Source: Porphyromonadaceae bacterium UBA4277 (GTDB lineage: Bacteria > Bacteroidota > Bacteroidia > Bacteroidales > Muribaculaceae). From it: 6,577 nucleotides of DNA. The DNA lies in contig DGVT01000059.1 in the NCBI GenBank assembly GCA_002395965.1, forward strand, positions 1-6,577, read 5' to 3'. The notes beneath the pieces are model-generated. The model did no database searches and was not told the origin of the DNA. It saw only the letters and a list, made by a program, of their open reading frames with translations. Positions 1 through 4,824 of this stretch are shown in pieces. Each line of letters opens with the position of its first letter. Position 1 is the stretch's first letter. The position numbers and the translations under genes were made by a program.

Positions 1-2
1 TC

Positions 3-398
3 TTCATCAACAATGCCATCTATGGCATGACCGGCGGCCAGATGGCTCCCACCACGCTGCTGGGTCAGAAGACGGCAACGTGCCCCTACGGCCGCCGCGC
101 CGACCTTAACGGCTACCCACTGTCGATCACGCCGCTGCTGGCACAGCTCGACGGCACCCGCTATGTGACACGCCAGAGCGTGCACAAGCCTGCCAACGTG
201 CGCAAGACCAAGGCTGCCATCAAGAAGGCGTTCCTCAACTCGATGGAAGGCAAGGGAACGTCGGTGGTGGAAGTGGTGAGCACCTGCAACACCGGCTGGA
301 AACTCACTCCCGAGAAGGCCAACCTGTGGATGGAAGAGAATATGTTTGCCAAGTACCCCCTGGGTGACTTGAAAGATGTTGACGCTAAAAAGGAATAA
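3..398 (+). CDS. korB: 2-oxoacid:ferredoxin oxidoreductase, TPP-binding beta subunit (3' part only)
   Basis: The reading frame is open from the window edge, so this is the C-terminal 131 residues of a gene that starts upstream. It opens with FINNAIYGMTGGQ followed by APTT. This is the thiamine-diphosphate/Mg-binding signature of the beta subunit in the pyruvate/2-oxoglutarate/branched-chain 2-oxoacid:ferredoxin oxidoreductase superfamily. The enzyme decarboxylates a 2-oxoacid to its acyl-CoA in the cytoplasm and passes the electrons to ferredoxin. The rest of the visible part (AAIKKAFLNSMEGKGTSVVEVVSTC, shown here only in outline, then the NTGWKLTPEKANLWMEENMF segment) matches the usual end of KorB-like subunits. 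The gamma subunit starts 5 bp after the stop, which supports one operon; alpha and ferredoxin subunits are expected upstream. Kor (2-oxoglutarate) is the working name. Vor (branched-chain 2-oxoacids) cannot be excluded without the alpha subunit. Confidence 0.9.
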   Translation, partial: FINNAIYGMTGGQMAPTTLLGQKTATCPYGRRADLNGYPLSITPLLAQLDGTRYVTRQSVHKPANVRKTKAAIKKAFLNSMEGKGTSVVEVVSTCNTGWKLTPEKANLWMEENMFAKYPLGDLKDVDAKKE

Positions 399-403
399 TC
401 ACT

Positions 404-943
404 ATGAAAGCAGAAATTATCATAGCCGGTTTCGGCGGACAGGGAGTCCTCTCAATGGGTAAGACACTGGCCTACTCGGGCCTGATGGAGGACAAGGAAG
501 TAACATGGCTGCCCAGCTACGGCCCCGAGCAGCGCGGCGGCACGGCCAACGTGACGGTGATCCTGAGCGACGAGCGCATCAGCTCGCCCACGCTCGATGC
601 CTACGACATGGCAGTGGTGCTCAACCAGCAGAGCCTCGACAAGTTTGAGAGCCAGGTGAAGCCCGGCGGCGCACTCATCTACGACAGCTACGGCATCCAC
701 CAGCCTCCCACACGCACCGATATCAACATCTATCGCATCGACGCCACCGAGGCAACCATCGAGATGAACAACAGCAAGACGTTTAACATGATTGTGCTGG
801 GTGCCATCCTCAAGGTGAACCCCATGGTGACTATCGAAAGCGTGCTCAAGGGCTTGAAGAAGACACTGCCCGAGCGCCACTGGCACCTGCTCCCCCTCAA
901 CGAGGAAGCACTCAAGAAGGGCATGACGCTTATCAAGGACTGA
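404..943 (+). CDS. korC: 2-oxoacid:ferredoxin oxidoreductase, gamma subunit
   Basis: Complete 179-residue protein of the usual length for a separate gamma subunit. The N-terminus MKAEIIIAGFGGQGVLSMGK carries the glycine-rich GFGGQG loop typical of the gamma domain. Residues around 36-50 (LPSYGPEQRGGTANV) are the second diagnostic block of this family. In the assembled enzyme the gamma subunit packs against alpha and beta and contributes to the coenzyme A-binding region. The start is favoured by an AAGGA at 390-394, 9 nt before the ATG, although that motif also lies inside the last codons of the preceding gene. With only 5 bp between the genes, co-transcription and probably translational coupling are likely. 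A strong terminator follows 18 bp after the stop. The substrate (2-oxoglutarate or branched-chain 2-oxoacid) is unresolved, as for the upstream subunit. Confidence 0.92.
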   Translation: MKAEIIIAGFGGQGVLSMGKTLAYSGLMEDKEVTWLPSYGPEQRGGTANVTVILSDERISSPTLDAYDMAVVLNQQSLDKFESQVKPGGALIYDSYGIHQPPTRTDINIYRIDATEATIEMNNSKTFNMIVLGAILKVNPMVTIESVLKGLKKTLPERHWHLLPLNEEALKKGMTLIKD

Positions 944-961
944 CCAAGCAATTAACAATGC

Positions 962-999
962 AAAAAAGGCTGGCACCAAATTTAGTGCCAGCCTTTTTT
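962..999. terminator. Bidirectional intrinsic terminator between convergent genes
   Basis: Perfect 9-bp stem GGCTGGCAC (968-976) / GTGCCAGCC (985-993) with an 8-nt loop. It is flanked by A6 on the left (962-967) and T7 on the right (994-1000), so the stem extends with A-T pairs and each strand ends in a U-run. It can end the oxidoreductase operon on the plus strand and the nuclease transcript on the minus strand. Confidence 0.93.
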
Positions 1000-1086
1000 T
1001 AGGAGATTTTTAGGAGGCCCTAGGAAAACCTAGGAAAGCCTAGGATGCCCTAGGAGAGCCTAGGAAAAGCCTAAGAACAGCCTTGG
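998..1086. repeat. Helically phased CCTAGG tandem array
   Basis: The core is five exact CCTAGG palindromes starting at 1019, 1029, 1039, 1049 and 1059, one every 10 bp, within a decamer of consensus TAGGAAARCC. Degenerate copies continue outward at 10-11 bp steps: TTTAGG at 998 and 1009, CCTAAG at 1070 and CCTTGG at 1081. The array begins in the terminator's T-run and stops 3 bp before the nuclease stop codon, so it would be the 3' untranslated region of the nuclease mRNA. Adjacent units can pair (CCTAGG, AAAA loop, CCTAGG), giving small hairpins on either strand. It has no long unique spacers and is not a CRISPR array. Function unknown. Confidence 0.9.
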
Positions 1087-1089
1087 AGG

Positions 1090-2778
1090 CTACCGCACCA
1101 CCACCTTGACGGGGATGCGGCGGCTGGTGCTGGTGAGCACATACACACCCATGGGCAGGTGCAGCTCGGCATCGTTTTCCAGCAACGGCAGGTAGCTCAC
1201 GAGCATTCCGGCAGTGTTATAGACGCACACATTGCGCAATGGCGTGCCGCACTTGATCACCACATAGCCGTCGCCCGAAAGATAGGTAAACGGCAGGTCG
1301 GCCTGCACGTCGCTCACGCCCGACGGGTCGAGCGTTATCACGCGCGACGGGTCGCTCTTGTAGCCCAGGCGGAAGCTCTGCACGGTGTAGGTGTGAGTGA
1401 AGCCCTTGTTGCGATCGGTAAAGAGCATCGAGGTCTGCGAAGCATCGTCGGTGGTGAACGACTCGCTCTCGATCACGTTGCGGCTCACGTCGTAGATTGT
1501 GCGATTCACGATATAGTAGTCCACCTCTTCGGTCACCGGCTCCCACACGGCCACATAGGTGCTGTCGGTCACCTGTTCAGGCTCTAAGGCCACCGGTGTT
1601 GAGAGCTCGGGCACCTCCAGGCACTCGGCCATGAGCGTGATGCCGTAGCTGCCCACGATGCCACCGTCGCTAAACACCAGTCGCGCCCGGTGCTGACCGA
1701 GCTCAGTGGGCGTGTAGGTGATGGTGAGGGGGTAGCCTTCGGCACTATTAGCCTGCACTCGGTCGATGCTCGTGACCGAGAGCGAGAACATCTCACTCTC
1801 ATAGCGGTAAAGCATCAGGCTCACACTGTTGGTGAGGTTGTGCCCCTTGACGGGAATGGTGATGCTTGTGGAACGGCCTATTGCCACCTGCCCCAGGTCG
1901 AACTGCATGCTGTTGGTGGGGGTGACGATTTCGGGAGGACCGTCGTAGGTGGGCGTGGCGTCAACATTGAACACCTCGCCATACTTTTCGCCCCAGATAT
2001 ATTCCATCAGCTCAGGATTATCGATAAACGGGTTGCGGTTGTTCTGACAGCGATACACGGCCTCGTTGCGAGCCTTCTCCTTGTCGCTCACCGGATCCTC
2101 GCGTGCCCACCGCAGCAGCAGGTCGATTGACCACGGTGTGAGTGTGAGCCAGGTGTCTTCGGTGTACATGTATTTATACCTCCAGGTGTAGTCCTGATAG
2201 CACGCCGCCATATAGAAATAGGTGCGGGCAAAGTCGCCCTTGTAGCGAGCATCGGGCTCGAAGACCGTGGTGCATCCACCGCCTTGCCCGGCCACAGGAG
2301 TGCCCACCTTGCTCACTCCGTTGTCAAACTTGGTGGTGCTCACCTCGCCCAGCGGATAGTTGCTCTTGGCCATATTGGCATCGGCATCGCTGGGATAGAG
2401 GTGGTTAAGGTCGGTATAGGCATAGTAGCCCTGATTCTCGTTGTAGCCTCCCCACCAGCTCTTGGGCAGTGAGTGCTCACGGTTCATGCCGCTGGTGGCT
2501 CCCGTGCCGTTTTGCGTGAAAAGGTAGGACTTGTCGCTATACATGTCCCACACGCGCGAGGCGTCGGTGGGCATGCAATCGGTCTGGCGGAAGTAGTACC
2601 ACAAGCTGCCGTAGGCATGCACGGTGCGGTTCTTAGTCAGCTCGTGCACGGCATCTTTCAAGGCCTGGCCGGTCTTGCCGTTGAGCGTGTTGTAATATCC
2701 GTTAGGCACATCGGCCACAGCCACCACGGTGCCGGCGGCTAAAGCCAGCAGTGTGGCTGTCAATAGACGGGATTTCAT
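1090..2778 (-). CDS. Secreted endonuclease I family protein with T9SS-like C-terminal tail
   Basis: 562 residues. Residues 1-22 are a signal peptide (MKSRLL, a hydrophobic core, then AVA before D23). Residues about 24-265 form the endonuclease I/NucM/Vvn-type beta-beta-alpha-metal nuclease domain. MNREHSLPKSWW contains E101 and the likely general base H102. DLNHLYPSDADANM follows, with N135 aligning by eye to the metal-binding Asn of Vvn. FEPDARYKGDFAR and RNPFIDNPELMEYIWG are further family blocks. Residues about 285-388 look like an Ig/HYDIN-like beta domain and 389-485 like fibronectin type III. The last 75 residues (ending GVYVLTSTSRRIPVKVVVR) resemble a type A sorting tail for the type IX system, so the protein should be exported and anchored or released at the surface. 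Expected role: degradation of extracellular DNA or RNA. It has its own promoter, and its 5' end is duplicated upstream. Confidence 0.9.
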   Translation of the reverse strand: MKSRLLTATLLALAAGTVVAVADVPNGYYNTLNGKTGQALKDAVHELTKNRTVHAYGSLWYYFRQTDCMPTDASRVWDMYSDKSYLFTQNGTGATSGMNREHSLPKSWWGGYNENQGYYAYTDLNHLYPSDADANMAKSNYPLGEVSTTKFDNGVSKVGTPVAGQGGGCTTVFEPDARYKGDFARTYFYMAACYQDYTWRYKYMYTEDTWLTLTPWSIDLLLRWAREDPVSDKEKARNEAVYRCQNNRNPFIDNPELMEYIWGEKYGEVFNVDATPTYDGPPEIVTPTNSMQFDLGQVAIGRSTSITIPVKGHNLTNSVSLMLYRYESEMFSLSVTSIDRVQANSAEGYPLTITYTPTELGQHRARLVFSDGGIVGSYGITLMAECLEVPELSTPVALEPEQVTDSTYVAVWEPVTEEVDYYIVNRTIYDVSRNVIESESFTTDDASQTSMLFTDRNKGFTHTYTVQSFRLGYKSDPSRVITLDPSGVSDVQADLPFTYLSGDGYVVIKCGTPLRNVCVYNTAGMLVSYLPLLENDAELHLPMGVYVLTSTSRRIPVKVVVR

Positions 2779-2825
2779 ATTCTGGAACGGTGTTAATATT
2801 ATTTAGGCGGTAAAATTACTTATTT
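2680..2825 (-). repeat. Direct repeat copy 1: nuclease leader and signal-peptide region
   Basis: This stretch holds codons 1-33 of the nuclease, its 5' untranslated leader and the -7 promoter box. It recurs at 3036-3178 with two substitutions and one 3-bp indel (the leader reads GGTGTTAATATT here and GGTGGTATT there). Both copies read on the minus strand. The identity covers non-coding as well as coding bases, which points to a recent duplication rather than conserved function. Confidence 0.93.
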
Positions 2826-2841
2826 TTCTCCAAACCACAAA
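2811..2841 (-). promoter_or_regulatory. Nuclease promoter (Bacteroidota-type -33/-7)
   Basis: On the minus strand TTTG (2838-2841) is followed after 19 bp by TAATTTTA (2811-2818). This is a full -33 box and a 7 of 8 match to the Bacteroidota -7 consensus TAnnTTTG. Transcription would start near 2803, leaving a leader of about 25 nt before the ATG at 2778. No Shine-Dalgarno is seen, as is common in this phylum. Confidence 0.65.
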
Positions 2842-2865
2842 ATTCAGCCAGCTCCTGTGCTATAG

Positions 2866-2906
2866 AAAAAGCTCTCCCGCGGCCCAAAACTTGCCGTGGG
2901 GAGAGC
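2866..2906 (-). terminator. Intrinsic terminator after the truncated nuclease copy
   Basis: Read on the minus strand, GCTCTCCC pairs with GGGAGAGC (2899-2906 / 2871-2878). After a small internal loop a further CGGC/GCCG stem follows (2893-2896 / 2880-2883), then a 9-nt loop. A T5 tract (2866-2870 complement) follows the stem. It lies just upstream of the intact nuclease promoter, so it would insulate the nuclease from transcripts starting further upstream. Confidence 0.8.
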
Positions 2907-2945
2907 ATTACTATTGCAGTTAAAAGGTAGCATAGCATAAGGTGA

Positions 2946-2985
2946 GCCCGTTTATCGGGCCGACACATCGGCCATAATTTCGGGC
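2946..2985 (-). other. Nested inverted repeat over the end of the truncated ORF
   Basis: Outer arms GCCCG (2946-2950) and CGGGC (2981-2985) enclose TTAT/ATAA (2952-2955 / 2974-2977) and a perfect inner stem GGCCGA/TCGGCC (2958-2963 / 2968-2973) with a CACA loop. GCCCG can instead pair with a nearer CGGGC at 2956-2960, which overlaps the inner stem, so two exclusive folds are possible. The stop codon of the 60-codon ORF (2952-2954) lies inside it. It could be an RNA structure in front of the terminator; role unknown. Confidence 0.6.
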
Positions 2986-3134
2986 ATATAAGTCACGCCA
3001 CACACCTCACTACATCCTAAACGGCCGAAGTAGCTGTTGAGAGTGTTGTAATATCCGTTAGGCACATCGGCCACAGCCACCACGGTGCCGACGGCTAAAG
3101 CCAGCAGTGTGGCTGTCAATAGACGGGATTTCAT
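2952..3134 (-). pseudogene. Truncated duplicate of the nuclease 5' end (60 codons)
   Basis: The first 33 residues repeat the nuclease signal peptide and mature N-terminus (MKSRLLTATLLALA through NTLN) with one substitution, A15 to V. The frame then runs into 27 unrelated residues (SYFGRLGCSEVCGVTYMPEI onward, ending DVSAR) and stops. No nuclease motif remains. The likeliest history is a tandem duplication of the nuclease or a close paralogue followed by a deletion joining the signal-peptide region to other sequence. The hairpin at 2946-2985 and the terminator at 2866-2906 close the unit. Its promoter has been split by a mobile element, so expression is probably weak or absent. An exported micro-peptide with cysteines at 40 and 45 is formally possible, but nothing in the sequence specifically favours it. 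Confidence 0.75.
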
Positions 3135-3163
3135 ATTCTGGAACGGTGGTATTATTTAGGCGG

Positions 3164-3171
3164 TAAAATTA
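3164..3171 (-). promoter_or_regulatory. -7 box of the duplicated promoter, separated from its -33 box
   Basis: TAATTTTA on the minus strand is identical to the nuclease -7 box, but no TTTG stands 19-21 bp upstream. The base four-mer expected there, TTTG on the minus strand, is found at 3405-3408 on the far side of the inserted element. Removing the element and one 9-bp duplication restores TTTG-N19-TAATTTTA exactly. Confidence 0.6.
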
Positions 3172-3176
3172 CTTAT
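3168..3176. repeat. Left target-site duplication ATTACTTAT
   Basis: 9-bp direct repeat abutting the left inverted end of the 205-bp element. It is identical to 3382-3390. The same nonamer occurs once, without any insertion, in the first promoter copy at 2815-2823. Confidence 0.88.
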
Positions 3177-3381
3177 TTAAGTTTCTTAAGTAGATAAAAT
3201 GTTGAAAATGGCAAGCAAAAGCGTCGAAGACGCTGGCGGGTCGAAGACCCGACTTTGTGCTAGAAGACCATGCAAGAACCCCAGCGGGGTTCGCAGCTTG
3301 GTCACAGGATGTAGCGGGAAAGTGCCTCGAAGAGGAACTTTGTAGCACTATCTGAGCATGTTAGCTACTTTAGAAACTTAA
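3177..3381. mobile_element. 205-bp MITE-like element with four internal hairpins
   Basis: Terminal inverted repeats of 25 bp (3177-3201 and 3357-3381) start TTAAGTTTCT and match at 22 of 25 positions. A perfect 9-bp direct repeat flanks the element. The inside is packed with stem-loops. AGCGTC/GACGCT (3220-3234) and CGGGTC/GACCCG (3237-3251) both have GAA loops. GAACCCC/GGGGTTC (3276-3292) is extended by TGC/GCA and GACCA/TGGTC (3266-3303). AAAGT.CCTC/GAGG.ACTTT (3319-3341) again has a GAA loop. No transposase is encoded, so it would move in trans with a DDE transposase that makes 9-bp duplications; IS4-, IS1- and some IS5-group enzymes do, but the parent family cannot be named from the ends alone. 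It sits in the duplicated nuclease promoter. Confidence 0.82.
3208..3345 (+). CDS. Doubtful 45-codon ORF inside the MITE-like element
   Basis: ATG at 3208 opens a 45-residue frame (MASKSVEDAGGSKTRLCARR, then further Lys/Arg/Gly/Ser-rich residues to VPRRGTL) ending at TAG 3343-3345. It spans all four hairpins and lies wholly within the element. The peptide is basic, with three cysteines and no domain that I recognise. Its base content is fixed by the stems, so it is most likely an accidental ORF over structured nucleic acid. It is recorded because such frames are easily annotated as hypothetical proteins wherever the element occurs. Confidence 0.15.
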   Translation: MASKSVEDAGGSKTRLCARRPCKNPSGVRSLVTGCSGKVPRRGTL

Positions 3382-3390
3382 ATTACTTAT
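3382..3390. repeat. Right target-site duplication ATTACTTAT
   Basis: Exact copy of 3168-3176, directly next to the right inverted end (GAAACTTAA) of the 205-bp element. Confidence 0.88.
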
Positions 3391-3456
3391 AGTTCTTTAA
3401 TTGCCAAAATCATGCCTGTACAAAAGCACATAGAGCAATCATACCAACACGGCAAC

Positions 3457-3489
3457 AAAATGGGAATGCCTATAAATCAGACATTCCCA
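3457..3489 (-). terminator. Terminator of the outer-membrane protein gene
   Basis: Perfect 8-bp stem TGGGAATG (3461-3468) / CATTCCCA (3482-3489) with a 13-nt loop. On the minus strand it is followed by T4 (complement of 3457-3460). It lies 25 bp beyond the stop codon of the minus-strand gene. The U-run is short, so strength is uncertain. Confidence 0.7.
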
Positions 3490-3514
3490 CTATATAAATA
3501 CTACAAAATAATTA

Positions 3515-4426
3515 TCACCAGTCCTCAATAGAATCATAAGGAATTTCCTTACCCCATTTTGACTGTGCCGTCTGCCTGATGCGCTTCATTTCACTCTGGG
3601 CATGCTGTTTGTCAGACTGAGAATAACCATTTTGATATTTCCCGTTTGCGAACTTCATTTCTCTTAAGTCGTCAGCCCATTTTCTATAAGTGTTTCGCAA
3701 ACTATTATAGTTTTGCATATCACTCCCCGACATGACTTTAGAATCACTGGAATTACCACCCGAATAGCTATTGCCACTTCGGGAATCTGAAGATGAGCCA
3801 GAAGAATAATCGCCAGAGGATGCAGAATCACTACCATTACCTTTTATCGAATTAGCCACTAACAGAGCACCGACACCCACCGTTGCTACCGCCAAGGCAC
3901 CTATTCCTACGTATTTCCACCCACTGGTTTTGAAGCGGAAACCTACAGTTGCCATAAAACCCGGTTTGTTACGATCTATATAGCCCTTGTAGATAGGCAA
4001 ATCGTAAATAGCGCCAATGCTTAGGAATTTCCAATTGAAAGCAATAGAGGTTTCAATACCTGCATATAATCTGTTTCCCCCTAATGCATAAGAAGCATAC
4101 GGACCTGCACCCACATGCATTGTGAATTTCTTGCCCAAAGGCTGCTTGTAAGTAAATCTTACAGGTAATTCAATCTTATGATAATCAATATCACTTTCAA
4201 TGGCACCAACTGTCAGATGATGCCTATACCTCAGACCCGTTTCAATATTAAATTTCAAGTTCAATGGTATTTCCAGCTCCAGACCTGCCATCCAATCGAG
4301 GCGGGTTTGATCGCCTTTGACACTACGGGGCATTATACCACCTTCCAGATTCCACATTAGCTGTGCGTTTGACATAAATGTCACGCTTGCTAAATAAACG
4401 AATAAAAGAAACAACTTTTTTCTCAT
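3515..4426 (-). CDS. Outer-membrane beta-barrel protein with Ser/Gly linker and C-terminal helical domain
   Basis: I chose the ATG at 4426 (303 residues) rather than one 24 codons upstream. It begins a clean signal peptide, MRKKLFLLFVYLASVTFMSNA before Q22, and the longer form would run through the likely promoter. Residues about 23-167 alternate polar and hydrophobic residues in strand-length runs with many Gly/Tyr, as in small PorT/OmpW-like Bacteroidota barrels. A hydrophobic segment (171-193, KYVGIGALAVATVGVGALLV) follows, then a Ser/Gly/Asp-rich linker (195-236). The end is a charged, probably helical domain (237-303) with YRKWADDLREM, SDKQHAQSEMKRIR and a terminal IEDW. Function is unknown; the layout suggests a barrel carrying a periplasmic or surface module. 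The gene is visibly richer in A+T than its neighbours: the 60 bases from 3601 have 22 G+C, against 40 from 5281. Recent transfer is possible. Confidence 0.75.
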   Translation of the reverse strand: MRKKLFLLFVYLASVTFMSNAQLMWNLEGGIMPRSVKGDQTRLDWMAGLELEIPLNLKFNIETGLRYRHHLTVGAIESDIDYHKIELPVRFTYKQPLGKKFTMHVGAGPYASYALGGNRLYAGIETSIAFNWKFLSIGAIYDLPIYKGYIDRNKPGFMATVGFRFKTSGWKYVGIGALAVATVGVGALLVANSIKGNGSDSASSGDYSSGSSSDSRSGNSYSGGNSSDSKVMSGSDMQNYNSLRNTYRKWADDLREMKFANGKYQNGYSQSDKQHAQSEMKRIRQTAQSKWGKEIPYDSIEDW

Positions 4427-4460
4427 AAGTTTATATTTTTGCCCCTTGCAGCCCTCAAGG

Positions 4461-4491
4461 TAAAAATAAATACGAAAGACGTGGACTGAAA
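4461..4491 (-). promoter_or_regulatory. Candidate promoter of the outer-membrane protein gene
   Basis: On the minus strand TTTC (4488-4491) is followed after 19 bp by TATTTTTA (4461-4468), each one base off the Bacteroidota -33 and -7 consensus. A start near 4453 would give a leader of roughly 27 nt before the ATG at 4426, which also argues against the longer ORF. The spacer contains one arm of a 9-bp inverted repeat (4480-4488). Confidence 0.4.
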
Positions 4492-4502
4492 TTACCACAC
4501 CT

Positions 4503-4621
4503 TTAGTTGAGGTCCTGAGAAAACCTAGAAAGTAGATATGGAAAAGCAGTCCACGCCTATAGCGTAGAAACCGCTTCGCAAATCATCACTTTCTGTTTGA
4601 AATTTCTCAGGTTCCAACTAA
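4503..4621. repeat. Imperfect inverted repeat flanking a 119-bp segment
   Basis: Three blocks recur in inverted order at both ends: TTAGTTG (4503-4509) with CAACTAA (4615-4621), CCTGAGAAA (4514-4522) with TTTCTCAGG (4603-4611), and AGAAAGT (4527-4533) with ACTTTCT (4588-4594). The gaps between blocks differ slightly, as in an old repeat with small indels. A second repeat, CGTGGACTG (4480-4488) with CAGTCCACG (4547-4555), is interleaved with it. No target-site duplication is visible. It may be a decayed small mobile element or a regulatory structure. Confidence 0.5.
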
Positions 4622-4767
4622 GAGTGAAAAGCAAAACGCCTCTGTTTAAGTCAACCATGTCGTGATTCAGGCTAAGCCTAATCACTTGCAAAATTAATAT
4701 AAAATCATTTACTTAACAAATATTTACAGATAATTATTTCCTCTGCACAAAATAATCATGGGTTGTG

Positions 4768-4797
4768 ATTGTTTTCAACATCTTTTTATTAATTTTG
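4768..4797 (+). promoter_or_regulatory. Candidate promoter of the glycosyltransferase-radC unit
   Basis: TAATTTTG at 4790-4797 matches all fixed positions of the Bacteroidota -7 consensus TAnnTTTG. The best -33 candidate is ATTG at 4768-4771, one base off and with an 18-bp spacer, slightly short. Transcription would begin near 4804, about 20 nt before the ATG at 4825. No Shine-Dalgarno is present. Confidence 0.55.
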
Positions 4798-4824
4798 TAA
4801 ATCAAATAAAATACTGATTTAGAT

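Larger units (their letters stand above)
3036..3178 (-). repeat. Direct repeat copy 2 of the nuclease leader/signal-peptide region
   Basis: Near-identical partner of 2680-2825. The identity ends abruptly on the coding side after the TLN codons. On the promoter side it ends within 2 bp of the inserted 205-bp element, whose first two bases happen to match. Confidence 0.93.
4427..4824. other. 398-bp divergent intergenic region
   Basis: This gap separates the divergent membrane-protein and glycosyltransferase genes. It holds a candidate promoter for each, interleaved inverted repeats (4480-4621), and an AT-rich stretch (about 4690-4820). On the minus strand a frame of 51 codons without a start at its beginning is open from 4712 to a stop at 4557-4559. 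I see no convincing gene or tRNA here. Confidence 0.7.

Noticed and set aside
452..979. 175-codon minus-strand frame opposite the gamma subunit gene
   Set aside because: It mirrors a well-supported gene in GC-rich DNA, its peptide is His/Ala/Val-rich with no domain, and it runs through the terminator stem.
998..1086. CRISPR array reading of the decamer repeats
   Set aside because: Units are 10 bp with no 30-bp-scale spacers, and no cas gene is present.
1159..2742. Several plus-strand frames (such as 1159-1587 and 1690-2130) opposite the nuclease gene
   Set aside because: All lie within the nuclease coding region and show antisense-type composition; the minus-strand protein has clear catalytic motifs.
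4427..4498. 24-codon N-terminal extension of the outer-membrane protein gene
   Set aside because: It would place extra residues before a clear signal peptide and overlap the likely promoter and leader; the ATG at 4426 is preferred.
4512..4532. Stray copy of the CCTAGG array unit in the sequence CCTGAGAAAACCTAGAAAG
   Set aside because: It resembles two array units but contains no intact CCTAGG and is explained by the inverted-repeat arm at 4503-4533; the likeness is probably chance.
3177..4621. Composite transposon made of the 205-bp element and the 119-bp inverted repeat
   Set aside because: The terminal sequences differ (TTAAGTTTCT against TTAGTTG), and the 9-bp duplication flanks the 205-bp element alone, not the larger block.
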